DNA of 64,000 bases from Lineus longissimus (lineage: Eukaryota; Nemertea; Pilidiophora; Heteronemertea; Lineidae), in NCBI RefSeq assembly GCF_910592395.1, contig NC_088320.1:6076001-6140000 (forward strand), written 5' to 3'. A model generated the notes under the pieces. It was given only the letters and a program-made list of their open reading frames with translations. It did no database searches and had not been told where the DNA came from. The first letter of the stretch is position 1. Each line of letters opens with the position of its first letter. Shown one piece after another: positions 1-48,193 of the stretch. A program made the translations under genes and the position numbers.

Positions 1-1541
1 CTCACATTGTAAAACTTTAGATGTGCTCGAGCCCCCTTTAAATGGATTAACTTTTCAAGATTCTGACTCCTGACCACTCAATCAGTGTCATCTGTCAATT
101 ACCCTTGATTGGCAGGTGAGAAATAGTATCAATTTTTCGAATCTTTCATGAGGATTGAGATCATGGACACGGGATTGATATTGATGACGTATGTCTCATT
201 TGAAAACTGATCGCATAGGATGGGCTTGAATCGGACACTGAGTCAGTCGTTCACTGATGTGACACGCCTGGCGTTTAGTCTCTTTACGAGTTGTTACACA
301 GAGACTATAGAGACTATTGGTGAATTTGGTGAGTTGGAAACGTTGACAAATTATTCATAGATAACCCTACTAACAACACTTAGGAAAATATCTTGCACAC
401 TGTCAAAATTGGTTTGGTCTCTTCACGAGATGGTACTCCCGAGACTGTAGACTCTTCAAAGATAATACTACTAACATATAGACAACAACACCTTGCACAA
501 TATCGGAATCGGTTTGACTCTTATTCGTATCTTACCACTCAATTTTCGTTTATGGCCACACTGGAGAACCAGGTTTGTGTCTCTAATAAACCTGGCTGTC
601 GTCTCCTGTTCCTCCCTTATAAACTTATCTGAAGAGCAGGTTGTACTTTCAACGATCAAATCTGATAAACTTTTTGTGGGACTGCTGCTTTTATGCTATG
701 CAGCAATACCTCTGCCGGCAAACTGACACTGCAGGGCTCTGCTTGGCGCAGCTTGCAGCAAGCCAACTTGTACCTTCAGATTTATGAAATAGTCAGGATT
801 CCAAAAACATAAAGCAAAAGCTTTGTAAGAAACGTTGGCCTCTAGCCTTAAAAAACCTCGGCAGATGAACATCAACCTGTTCGCTGCACACGCTGATTCA
901 CTCCCACATCAATCTTATCTATTCATAACGAGTTTACTCAGCTCCTATGACTAGACCCTGCAGCTTCTGGATCTACAGGTTGTTGGCTCGCACGCTGAGT
1001 CAAAACAATCGATGGACGCCAATGCCACAACATTGCATTGCGTGAACATGTGCAGGAGAATGCTCTGTGTTCAATGACTTGGTCGAACGGAGCCAGCTGC
1101 ATGCAGCTCTGCGTTCAAGCGTTCTGTTCTTCTAGTTCAGTTTTATGGATATCATTGGCCGGGCTGTAATGCAGAGATGCTAACCCTCTAGAAAACTGGG
1201 AATGTCCCTATTTTTCTGCTCTCCTGATATTTCCACATTTTGATGCATTTTCCAATGTCCTCCCTGGTTAAATCATCGAGCCGGTAGCTTGTGTTTCTTG
1301 CTGGCATCAGATTAGCTAGTTGAGGGGATTTGGAGTAAAGACTCTTGAGTTTCGATTGACCGCCCTCGTATCTGAAAGTTGTGACTCTAGGTTGGCAATG
1401 TTCAAATTATCCTGTCTGTTGGGGTCATGCGATTCTTTATTACTTATTGCTCTCTTTTCTTCTGACTCTCTATCTGCACTGCACTGTTTATTGTATTTTC
1501 GTCCCATGTAAAATGTAAATTTTATACGGATTCAATAAACT

Positions 1542-1615
1542 TTTGTAATTTGTAATTTGTAATTTGTAATTTGTAATTTGTAATTTGTAATTTGTAATTT
1601 GTAATTTGTAATTTG
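1542..1615. repeat. Heptamer microsatellite (TTTGTAA)n
   Basis: About ten perfect head-to-tail copies of the 7-mer TTTGTAA run without interruption, ending where the sequence changes to TTTGCGATT. Confidence 0.97.
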
Positions 1616-2261
1616 CGATTCTGGCTCGCATCAAATTAGCGATTGTAGCGATATATGGAGACTAGATTACGCTATCTGATACAGTAGTGGGCGTAGTATA
1701 TTTGATGGCATTGTCAGTCAGAGTATCATTTCCTTGTTGGATAAAGTTACAATGTGATTAAGCCATGCCCACGCATTCTGTTGGCTCATGTAAACACTTT
1801 GATATCTGTCCTTATTGTAGGCCTATACAGTTATGTTTTATTATGATGAGGGTTAGACCACCAGTCATACTCGTAGTGGGTTGGTCTCCTAATTGGTTCG
1901 ATAGGTCGACAATTTGATGAATTGCCAATCGCATTCACAAGGCAGAGATGAGAGTGCGTAAAAAACAGACGTACAGTCATCTGGAATTGGAATCTAAAAA
2001 TGTTATAATTGTGGTTTACCTACATGTATTGGGCAATGAATGAGTCATGTTCGGTAGGCTCTCTGGTGGTTAGGGAGGGAAGTTGCATTCCTATCATGTT
2101 CTATTGTCATTTCATTGTGTTCAGTGTCTGGAGGTATCGGATATTTTTTTGATATTCTCTGTGAGTGTGCATTAATTTGTTGGTTATTTCATTGTACGTG
2201 TTGTGGAGTGTCTGATGTGTATATCACCAGCTGGAAGTATTAAAAAATGGATGTGTTTCTG

Positions 2262-2515
2262 TTATGTGCAGTTTTCAATGATGGAAATGGGAATTGTCTC
2301 AGTTGTGTGCAGTTTTCATTAATGGAAATGGGACTTGTCTCAGTAGTGTGCCGTTTTCTTTGATGTAAATGGGAATTCTCTCAGTTGTGTGCAGTTTTCA
2401 TTGATGGAAATTGGACAGGTCTCAGTTGTGTGCAGTTTTGATTGATGGAAATGGGACCGGTCTCAGTTGTGTGAAGTTTTCATTGATGGAACTATCATTT
2501 GTCTTAGTTGTGTGA
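2262..2515. repeat. Minisatellite, unit about 42 bp, six copies
   Basis: Six diverged direct copies of a unit with the core GTGTGCAGTTTTCATTGATG followed by GAAATGGGA and GTCTCAGTT. Copies differ by substitutions and small indels, so this is an old array. No open frame is preserved. Confidence 0.9.
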
Positions 2516-3882
2516 GTCACAGAATTGATAGATTTAGATATGAAGAGGTGTCACGAAAGCTTTTTTGCCAGGGGTTTCCTCAACACTGTGTAAAAAAAAC
2601 TACACGGTGCATTTTAGGTCGTAAACTATGATACTTCAATCTACTTTTTGCTCGACAGAAAATCCACTTATCTTACGATATTCCATATTACTGTCAACAA
2701 ACCAGGTTACATCCAGCATATTGACTAATTACATGCAATTTAATTGTATTAGTGGTAGATATTTATGCCGGTCCCACCGGCTAATTAGGCCTGATCAAAA
2801 TGTCGCTTAGGCATACAAATATATTAGCAAAACACAAAAATACCAGTGCAAGGTCATTTTCATTTGCGATTGTGAATGATATATATGCCTTTGGCTAATT
2901 CATGCAGGAATGGGTATGTATTTCATCGAAAATCTCGAATTTGAGCACAGTTATGCTTTTGCATTCGTGCAGTCTGTTGTAGGATGGTTTTAGTCTGAGT
3001 AGATGTGACTTTGATATGGTGCTAGCTTCTTTTCTCACTGGGGTTGAAATAGTCTCTGCTTTATGTCTTATGTCCAGCAAGTTCAGGGTATCAAACACGC
3101 TTGGTCTAATCCAATCCTTTTCGTTCGTCTTAGTTGCTACCATGACATAACTTGATGCAATTTTGTAGTCGTCACTTTTGAATTCTATCCAGAATATCAT
3201 GAAGTGGTCCAACGTCCTCTACTCAAATGAGATATGAAGCCATTCGTAGTAGGTTAATCTGATTGGTCTATCTCTGGAATTGGATTGTGGAGTTGTAAGT
3301 GTTGATCGAACGTTAGCATGACCGATGGGCGTCACTGCTATTGGTTCCATTGAAAGGGACGTCGTGTCGCCTGATTGATTTCGCAAATTTGTTGTTGGTT
3401 TTGCCTCCTCGTGAAAACTTCACCAACGGAAATTAGAAGGCTCAAGGAGAATTTCAACAATTTCATTTCTTTGTATTTGAATTAAAGTATCAAGTATGCC
3501 CTAACTTACAATTTTGGAACTATTTGAAGGGTGAAGTGAACAAAACAGTAGATTGAAGAAAAACGCCGATGTGAACTTCATGGATTCCTCGAGAGATTTT
3601 TAAGTTTTGCCTGCAACAAGGATAAGATATGCTAACATTCCATAATTTGGAGAGTACTCTTTTAGTAATTTGCGGATTGATGAATATAGAATATTTCTCT
3701 AGAATCTGAAAAGAAGGGACCTAAGATGAAGCAGACGTATCATTGTTTGACCTTGACCTTTAGTGACCTTTCGGGGTCATTCAACGACCTTGAATACTCC
3801 ATGAAATGGTGCTCAAACATGTGTGTATGCAATAGAATTCCTCTGTGATAGTTGGACGCGTTCCACCGCAAAGCTGGCCTCC

Positions 3883-39676
<35,794 letters not shown>

Positions 39677-42600
39677 GCTCCTTCCACATTTTGAGCGTTT
39701 CGTGCGTACTTGTCTTGACCTGTTTGGCCTGCTGGTAATGCCCCTTCCCAGATTAAAATTCTGACTCACAAGTGTGAAATGGACTATGGGTCATCAAGAA
39801 ATAAAAGTTGGGCGTGTCACTCATTCAAAACAGGACTTGAGCAGACGTTATCCAGGACTAATTGCAGACGTGAACCATTATCCACATTTCCTCAAAGCTG
39901 TGGCATGGGTGGGTAAATGATCGAAGAAATATTGATCATATGTGACCCATCGAAACAAAATTTCTTCAATTTTTTCCTAAATATTGTGTCAGTTGTTGAA
40001 ACAGACAGCACCTCCCAAGTAATAAAATAGTGTCAACAAAAATTGGCTTGAATTACCCTCTTATCATCCCCTTACCAAAGCTTCATATACCCTCAGGCCA
40101 AAAGCTTCGTATACCCTCAGGCCAAATTGGGCTCAAGTCGATTGCAATTTTCAGCACATGTCATGGTAACTTGACCTATAACCAGCATTGCATTTTGTGT
40201 TCGAATAGTACTGACGTTTCTATTCTCGTTAACGTGGCACGAACTGATACGTCACGAGGACCATCTCATCGAGAATAAACCTGGATACGGTTTTTACGAT
40301 TCATTGTTTTATATGAATGTATCTGAGATTTCTTGTATGTTTGCAGATTATAGACTTTGTATAAATGTACAAATGCGACTGGTACTAAAATATTATGACT
40401 AAGTTATGAAAAACAGCTGTTAGTAGATGATTATACTAAAAGTTAGCAGGTTTTAGAGGCCAAACGCCGTCGCCAGGCACTCTCGAGTTTCGTTCTGATC
40501 CTTGTGCTACAGAGGAACAAATTTAAAAATGCCCGTAAGGTGCTACCATCTCTTGGGGACGATGGTTGATGGACCTTCAATTGGGCTGATGATATCTTTT
40601 ATGAATGTTCCAACCAAATGTCAACCATCGTTGGGGGGGGAAATTTTGTGCGGCTTTCTGACGAATTTTCCAAAATCAGTTTCAAAACCAGCTCTAAAGA
40701 TGTGAAGTATTTTTTGACGAAATTGTAGATAGTAGCCTGAATCATTCAGCCATCGATACGTCGGCAACATGCATGATTGACAGTCTGGGCTAGATTTATC
40801 TTGAAGTATAGATATGTTGGAAACGATTTGTTTCAATGACACAAAAGTCTCTATGGAGACTGTATCACTTGGGCCTATAGCAAACCGACGATGGCTGAGT
40901 TATTTTGGCTATGTATATAGTGCTCTGGTGTAGTTTATGGAAAATGTGTTAATAAAAACGCCAGTCGACAGCGTATGTGCAATAATGATAAAGTTTGTGT
41001 AGAGTATGATTTTCGGGCCAAGTTTAGTTTAAACGTCAGTGTCCCTCTGTTTTGACTGGGCTTTAGAAGGCGTCGTCACAAGATGTGAGGCTTACTGTGG
41101 GACTTAATAATAGGCTTGGGATGATACTTAAAAGTTTCCTGAAATATTGGTTAGGGCCTAAATATATAGAATTCTAGATTTAAAGCAACACTGCAATATT
41201 TTATTTTATGACAAAAATGCTTTAAAAGCTTGACCTACTGTAAAACCGGAGATTTTTTTTTTTTCGCAATGTATAACTTGTATTCGAGAAGTTGAAATAA
41301 TCGAATATCTTTTCGCGGCTGAAGAAAATAAGAGTGTTTACCGATCACAGTTGAACAATCTTGGCAGTCTTAAGTCATTTGAAATAAAAATTCATGGAGA
41401 AAATAATCTCATTTGTAAGTTATTGTCCTTTGCCTAATACTGGGTGTATGTTTTGTGATTATTCAATTTCTAAGGTCAGAGGTCAGTGAATATTAATGGG
41501 TGAACGATATGACTGATGACCATAGAATGGTTCGTATCATTTGTTGGACTTAAAGTGATTTTATCCGTGCATTCAGGTTTTGAATTTGTCCTCAGTCCTC
41601 AGACTGGCTTTGATGAAAATTATTGTAGTTTCACCAATCTCGGATAAAAGACGCTGAAATCGCAACGTCGCCGAACTTGGACGTCTTGACTTTCGAACAA
41701 CTTGCTTGGGGAACTACTGACACACCCCACTAAAATGGACTTTGAGAAAGATTTTGCATGGTAGGATAAAAGCACTTTAATTTGCAGTGTTGTGGCTTGG
41801 CATGTTTTCATATCAAGTTTTTTTGTACAAATTTTTCATCATTTTACTTTTCAAAAGTTTCGCTTTTGATGAAGAAGTTTTCCGTCTGTGAGCGTAATAG
41901 TGTTTCGTAAAACCAGAGGCTGGTTATCTGACTGTTCAGTTGTATCTTTTACCATGGTGACAATGGTAACTCACTTTTTTATGGAAAGGGGCTTTAACGG
42001 TTTCTTATTTTCGAGGTCGAGAGACTTTATTACCAACGGGTGGCAGCAGTTGTTACTTGTCAAATGCAGTACAGAACCTTTTCTCCATGAAATCGACATA
42101 GCTGGAGATTTATTGTGTATGGACCGGTAAAACTGCAGCTGCTTTTTGTCAGTAAAGTCTTCTTCACTCAGTGTTTGAAAATTGCAAGTTAGTAGATTCT
42201 GCCTTTAGGACGGGGCCCCGTATGTGACATAAATTCCATGATCTTGTGAAGTAATGTAAAATAGCAAGAGATGCTGGAGATAATAGCAATTGTTTCCAAA
42301 ACTGTTGATTTCATCAAGTTGCTTGACATGGCAAAATTCTTCTGCCATTTCTTGGAAGAGTTTGCTTTCATTTCAACAGAATTATTGTAATCTGGTTGTA
42401 CATTTCATGTATTATAGCAGCATAATATTTATGAGTGAACATTTGTGCCTGTATAGGGATGCTGGACCTCTCTCGGCTCGGCCTGCAACTGGAATTGGAA
42501 AAGAAGATTCATGGGGATTTTTTTGAGGTAACTAAATCCCTCAGATTACAAACTACATGTGAAAAGTCCTGATATGTTGCGAATTTTGTTTGTCTCTAGG

Positions 42601-43467
42601 CAGTCCCTTCTGTTCAATGTTTTTCTAATGCCCCAAGGGAATATCACCAATTGGAACAAAAGATAAATATTGAGGCGTTAATTCATCAGAGGTGTGACTT
42701 AAATTTGTATTTTCTGACCTGCCTATACATGAACTCTTGGTAATTGTGGGCCAAAAGTCGCAGTTGATATTGAGCTCATATGCAGCTTTTGTGAGTAATC
42801 TAATGACAGCAACAAAATAATATGAAATTTTACCAGTTACCTCATGACATTGCAGCTCTGACATGCTTCTGTTCTCGAAACAATCCTAGTCAGTTGATAT
42901 AAATGCATTTGAAGCCTCCAGGCTGCACAGATTTCTTTGAAAGGTGCAGCTTTTAAAGACGGGTTGACTTTATTCACACTTTCAGGATTATAAATGTTCA
43001 GCCCTACCGCAAACAATCTTGGAAAGGGAACGTGACAAAAATTCGGGTCAAAAATTACTTGATCCTAATTTTGGAGTAAAAGGTTTTTGGTTCGGGGTAG
43101 AGGATTTACTGCCAGATTTTTTGAAAAAGTACATACAGGTACAGGTCACACGAAAAAAATTCCAAATATTAACAAAAGCTGCAGACGTTTTATCAGACCA
43201 GAGTCTGGTTTGTATAGATTATTTGCACTAATGTCATCTTGTTTTGTTGCTAGGGGTAACCTGCATGCACGTTTTTCAACAAAGCTTGCCATGCATGAGG
43301 TATCCATGCATTGAGCCAGGTGAAAACGATCTGATTCGTCAGGGTCCGATTTTCTTTTTTCACCCGAGCCTGTGTCGTTCCATTTGATGGGTGAGAAAAT
43401 ATCAAACATTTGTGAAATTGTGTCGAACATCAAATGGTCATACCGTCTTCTCAATACTGTTAGCTCC

Positions 43468-43837
43468 GTTGCCATGGAAACTTGTGTTTCTTACTATAAT
43501 ATATGAGTTCTGGTTCAAATTTATAATGTATGAATATGGGGTTCTGAGTGTTCAGACATTTGTAAATATTTTAGAGATTTAAATGAGCCCTGTACAAAGT
43601 TCTAACGTGAATATGTGTGAAAGTATTCTATGATATTGTTATGATAGTTTCCAAAATGGCTGCTGTGTTGCCTTGGTAATATGTGATGTTGTCATGGTGA
43701 TTTATAGTGTTGCCACGGTTAGTACACTGTTGCTATGGTTACATGTAAATTTATCATATGGTGATGACGAGTTTAATACACTGTTGCTATGGTTGTCATC
43801 ACTGTAACCTTGGTAGCAGATGGGTTGCCATGGCAAC
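43468..43837. promoter_or_regulatory. Array of RFX X-box-like motifs
   Basis: The perfect X-box palindrome GTTGCCATGGCAAC is at 43824-43837. Variants are GTTGCCATGGAAAC (43468), GTTGCCTTGGTAAT (43667), GTTGTCATGGTGAT (43688), GTTGCCACGGTTAG (43709), GTTGCTATGGTTAC (43729) and GTTGCTATGGTTGT (43783). Most are spaced by about 21 bases. RFX factors bind GTNRCC-n-RGYAAC. Whether the array is functional is unknown. Confidence 0.55.
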
Positions 43838-44544
43838 CTTCACAATCATCACGGTGACATTCATTGACAGCCGATAGAAATATTCAAATTGCTGCAGTAA
43901 TGTGGTTGATGGAGAAATATGTATATCTTGAGTATCATTATGTCCTGAACAGAATCCATTTGTGACAGATGTCAATACCGCAAAGTTTTACCCCTTTTTT
44001 AGGGGTATTTGATTGTTTTTTTGGAACAAAAGACAGTGTTGGGGTAGGTCTTCTGAACCAATGAAGGACTTAGGGCACACAGAATATGATATCAGTGCAA
44101 TTTGGAAAGAACTGAATTGCTGTCAACTGTCCTCAACCTGTTGAGCAGAGACATTGAATTGGATCGAAGAGAAAAAGTGCTCTCAGCATCAATTCTGGAT
44201 GGCAGCACTGTCCATCTACTCTTGTCAACGCCTTTTTTTCAAAAGTGCATTCATGTCTTGTGTGCTCTATGCCCTTCAGATATTGAAATACATTTCACCA
44301 CCAAAATTTTTCAAGTCAAGTCGAGCATAGTTTTTGTAGATATTGTGTAGATTTTAGTCCTTAGGTAAACAAGTTAGTTATGTGGCCAAATCAGAATTTA
44401 TTGACTAATTAAGTAAACGATAATCAAGTACTTTGTGAAATATGGTGAACTTATTAGATATGGAATATTATGAAAAATAAACACTTGCATTTTTCAGTAT
44501 ATAACTCTGTGTGTCTGTGTCCTTTGTGTACACACCTCTTCACC

Positions 44545-45700
44545 CCAGAAGAGGTATTCCATGACATCTCAACCACACTGGACAGACCTATGACATTGTC
44601 ACATCCTAGAACACCCCACAGCCAAACTGGTATAGAGGTCTTCCGGGACATCTCAACCACACTGGACAGACCTATGACATTGTCACATCCTAGAACACCC
44701 CACAGCCAAACTGGTATAGAGGTCTTCCGGGACATCTCAACCACACTGGACTGACCTATGACATTGTCACATCCTAGAACACTCCACAGCCAAACTGGTA
44801 TAGAGGTCTTCCAGGACATCTCAACCACACTGGACAGACCTGGGACAGTGTCACATCCCGGCACACTCTGCAGCTTGACCAGCATAAAAGTCTTTGGTGA
44901 CATCACAACCACACTGGGCAGACACCTTTTAACAGACCTGGGACAGTGTTGCATCCTGGCACAGCCATCGGCCAAATGGGTACAGATGTCTTTGGTGACA
45001 TCACAACCACACTGGGCAGACACCTTTTAACAGACCTGGGACAGTGTTGCATCCTGGCACACCCATCAGCCAAATGGGTACAGATGTCTTTGGTGACATC
45101 ACAACCACACTGGGCAGACATCTTTTAACAGACCTGGGACAGTGTTGCATCCTGGCACAGCCATCGGCCAAACTGGTACTGGCCAGACCTGGGACACTGT
45201 CACATCCCCGCATAACCCACAGCCAAACTGGTGTAGAGGTATTTTGTGATGTCACAACCACACTGGACAGACCTGGGACACTGTCGTGTCCTGCTACACC
45301 CCACAGCCAAACTGGTGTAGAGGTCTTTGTGATGTCACAACCACACTGGACAGACCTGGGACACTGTCACATCCCGGCACAACCCACAGCCAAACTGGTG
45401 TAGAGGTCTTTAATGATGTCACAACCACACTGGACAGACCTGGGACACTGTCTCGTCCTGCTCCACCCCACAGGCAAACTGGTGTAGAGGTCTTTGGTGA
45501 TGTCACAACCACACTGGACAGGCCTGGGACACTGTCGCGTCCTGCTCCACCCCACAGGCAAACTGGTGTAGAGGTCTTTGGTGATGTCACAACCACACTG
45601 GACAGGCCTGGGACACTGTCACATCCCGGCAAAACGCACAGCCCAACCGGTACAGAGGTATTTCGTGTCATCACAACCTCACTGGACAGGCCTGCTGCAC
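44545..45700. repeat. Minisatellite, unit 84 bp with a 102-bp variant, about 13 copies
   Basis: Direct copies of ACAACCACACTGGACAGACC, TGGGACACTGTCACATCC, CACAGCCAAACTGGTGTAG and AGGTCTTTGGTGATGTC. Three central copies carry an extra 18 bases (ACCTTTTAACAGACCTGG type). Units are multiples of three, which keeps long frames open on both strands. Confidence 0.95.
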
Positions 45701-46315
45701 CGTCAGAAGTTCCATTAAACCATAGCCTGTGAACGTCAAATAATCTTGGCCTATGAGCGAGGTTCGCTTTTTAGGAGATATAGACATTATATTATCTCTC
45801 ATTGTGACATAATGTCCCATTGGAAACGGGTCAAGCTCGGAAATAAGTCAAGCAGCCAACAACGTTAGCCCTTGGTGAGTATACGCTATTTTTACTCGAG
45901 TATCTATTTAGTCAGTGAGTCACTCGTTCTCAACACAACCACACTGGATAACCTGACCTGAATTCCCAAACACATTAGATAAATTGAACGGCCAAAAGTG
46001 AAACATATTCGGACGCTTTCGCATTCCAAGCATGTCAGTTGACCTGCATGAGCCATGTCAGATAGACCCTAAGGCCAATTAAATAATAGGCCTATTATCG
46101 CAAAGCCACGGGACAGCCAAATCATCTGAGACAATATAGCTGCAGCATAAAACGGGCCAAGACAACTCGCATTGTTCACATCATAGACGACATTGTCGCA
46201 CCCTACTAAGCGCAGTAATTCTTCCGCACCCTCCGGCATTCTTGACGGCGTCACCCCGTCAGTATTTTGTGGGGCCACTTCCCCTTTAACACGTCAATGT
46301 CTGCAGCAGGTGCCC

Positions 46316-46423
46316 TGACGTCACACACTGCAGGTGCCCTAACGTCACACATGCCGCAGGTACCCCGACGGCAGACAACAGTGCAAAATGAATTGTTGTG
46401 AGCCTGTATGACGTTACGTCACA
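46316..46423. promoter_or_regulatory. CRE-like sites upstream of the Snail-like gene
   Basis: TGACGTCA (46316-46323), TAACGTCA (46340-46347) and TGACGTTACGTCA (46409-46421) lie 80-190 bases before the start codon. The first two sit in 24-25-bp direct repeats beginning GCAGGTGCCCT, and a third repeat (GCAGGTACCCCGACGGCAG) has lost the core. They match CREB/ATF binding sites and are well placed for a promoter. Confidence 0.5.
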
Positions 46424-46504
46424 TCGCGCTGCAGTGCAGCGAGGAAATTGCCAATCAAGCAACACGACGTTTGAAATCTGAATATTTCTAAAGATGAAGT
46501 CTTT

Positions 46505-48193
46505 ATGATGCCTCGTAACTATCTTCACACCCTCAGAGGATATCGAGAGCGTCAGTATTGCGAATCTAAAGGTAATGGAGGTATGAACATTATGGTGACA
46601 AGGTCCGGGCTGACCATCAAGACGGTACCAAAGAAAATTGGTCGTTCCCAAAGCAGTGAGCTTATTCCTTGCGACAGCCCACCTCTGATAGGGTGTCCGG
46701 ACATTCAATGGTCTAAACCAGCAAAAAGTGGCTGCTCGTGGGGAAATCTGTCGATCACCACCCGCCGTGACCTAATCTTGAAAGGTTCCGATGTTGATTT
46801 TTGTGGAGGTGCAAGATCAGTGGGTGCGACTGTGAATGTGGACACTGGCGATAGACTGCCCCCTTTTATCCTTGACGATAGCGATATGTCAAAAGATGGT
46901 GTTGACACGGACTCCGCCAGATCAGAGCACGCTAACGCAATTCGTTTGAAAACTGCAAACGTGCCTGCACCTCGGCCTCCAGCTGAAGACTTCAGCTTTT
47001 GCTGTTCTGGGTCACAACCTGCGTATGAAAGGTGTGTCCTTGACGGACTTGAGGATTTTGTGCTTTTCAACTTTTGTCCCCCGCTTGGAGAGTGGTCTCA
47101 GGAATTCATTCAAATGTGCACTGGCATGGAGGACTGTCTAGAGAAACAATGTGATGGAGAGTGTCTTAAGAAAGAACGGGCTGATTGTGACTTTGGTGTA
47201 AAGACCGAGACATCGGAATTTTCTTCGAGAAAAATGTACGAGGGTTCGGATTCTGCTGAGAATGTGAGAGAGAACAAAAGGAAGTCAACGACGACCCAGT
47301 CATCGAAGAAGCGACTGAGGAGCGAATCTGAAGCCACATGTCGAGGAGACTGGGAAAGAAAACTGGACAGCAGCACTGCTCAAAACGTTCAGAGCAAAAC
47401 TAGCAAAGGGAAAATTTACAGCAGCAAAACTCAGGACAATAGCACAATTCTGGAAAAGCAGAGTGAAACAACAAAATTACCTCAAATTTCTAACAATCCG
47501 TCTATAATTCTTGGACTACAGAAAGCGACGTCTTGGGTCCTGACCCAAGATATTAAACCTGTCCCCCTCTCTCCAGTGATCCGCAGGGGGCACAAGGCCG
47601 ATGAACGACAAGATGCGAATCTAACTCTTGCCGAAATCTTGTCCCACAGTCCGAGGAGTTGCGTCCGACTCGGTAGTCCGATTGTACCGAAGTTGTTATC
47701 TCCCATGTCGCCAGCGCGGTCCTCGGCGTCTTCTCAGCCACCAATGTCCCCAGCTAGGTCCTGGGCGTCCTCGCACGACTCAGACGATTCGCAACTCAAA
47801 ATGGAAATAATTTCTTCCCTGGTTAATTCCGATGGCAAGCAGATGTACAAGTGTCAAGAATGCGACAAACTCTTCGTGTCCTATTCCGCTATAAAGGCAC
47901 ATCTCTTGACGCATGACTCGAAGACAAACTTGTGCGCGGAATGCGGCCGGTCGTTCACGAGGAACTGGCTGCTCCAGGGACATATGCGCACCCACACAGG
48001 CGAGCGCCCTTATCTCTGCCCGTACCCAGGATGCGGGAAATCTTTCGCGGACAAATCGAACAGAAGATCTCACCTTCTAATCCACACCATCAAGAGTAAG
48101 GACTTCGTGTGCAGCGTCTGCAAGCGCGCCTTTGCCCAGAAGCGCTACTTGCACAAGCACCAGCTGGAGGTCTGCTTTCACGTGGCGAAATAG
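46505..48193 (+). CDS. Snail-superfamily C2H2 zinc-finger transcription factor, intronless
   Basis: A single uninterrupted 562-codon frame from ATG to TAG. The N-terminus (M)MPRNYLHT resembles the SNAG repression motif of Snail proteins (MPRSFLVKK) but is degenerate. The middle is acidic to Ser-rich, with a basic stretch (SSKKRLRSES). Four fingers lie at the C-terminus: C450/C453/H466/H470, C477/C480/H493/H497, C505/C510/H523/H527 and a C2HC finger C536/C539/H552/C557. Finger 2 has WLLQGHMRTHTGERPY and finger 3 SFADKSNRRSHLLIH, close to Snail's WLLQGHIRTHTGEKPF and AFADRSNLRAHLQTH. The final C2HC form is also a Snail trait. The likely role is as a DNA-binding repressor at E-boxes in the nucleus. 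Finger 3 is unusual in having CX4C. A poly(A) signal AATAAA is near 48449. It could be a lineage-specific paralogue or retrogene. Confidence 0.9.
   Translation: MMPRNYLHTLRGYRERQYCESKGNGGMNIMVTRSGLTIKTVPKKIGRSQSSELIPCDSPPLIGCPDIQWSKPAKSGCSWGNLSITTRRDLILKGSDVDFCGGARSVGATVNVDTGDRLPPFILDDSDMSKDGVDTDSARSEHANAIRLKTANVPAPRPPAEDFSFCCSGSQPAYERCVLDGLEDFVLFNFCPPLGEWSQEFIQMCTGMEDCLEKQCDGECLKKERADCDFGVKTETSEFSSRKMYEGSDSAENVRENKRKSTTTQSSKKRLRSESEATCRGDWERKLDSSTAQNVQSKTSKGKIYSSKTQDNSTILEKQSETTKLPQISNNPSIILGLQKATSWVLTQDIKPVPLSPVIRRGHKADERQDANLTLAEILSHSPRSCVRLGSPIVPKLLSPMSPARSSASSQPPMSPARSWASSHDSDDSQLKMEIISSLVNSDGKQMYKCQECDKLFVSYSAIKAHLLTHDSKTNLCAECGRSFTRNWLLQGHMRTHTGERPYLCPYPGCGKSFADKSNRRSHLLIHTIKSKDFVCSVCKRAFAQKRYLHKHQLEVCFHVAK

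Larger units (their letters stand above)
1..3882. other. Non-coding 5' flank or first intron of AGAP
   Basis: I see no convincing exon here. The stretch holds a rough tandem duplication at about 270-540, a heptamer microsatellite and a 42-bp minisatellite, all described separately. Because the first recognisable AGAP exon lacks the conserved N-terminal segment of vertebrate AGAPs, this may be intron or promoter of that gene. No TATA box or CpG-rich promoter could be assigned with confidence. Confidence 0.5.
39677..46315. other. AGAP 3' UTR and intergenic DNA
   Basis: No convincing coding exon. Several AATAAA hexamers follow the AGAP stop (first at 39800). The stretch carries the X-box array at 43.67 kb and the 84-bp minisatellite at 44.5-45.7 kb. 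Otherwise it is AT-rich and featureless to me. Confidence 0.6.
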
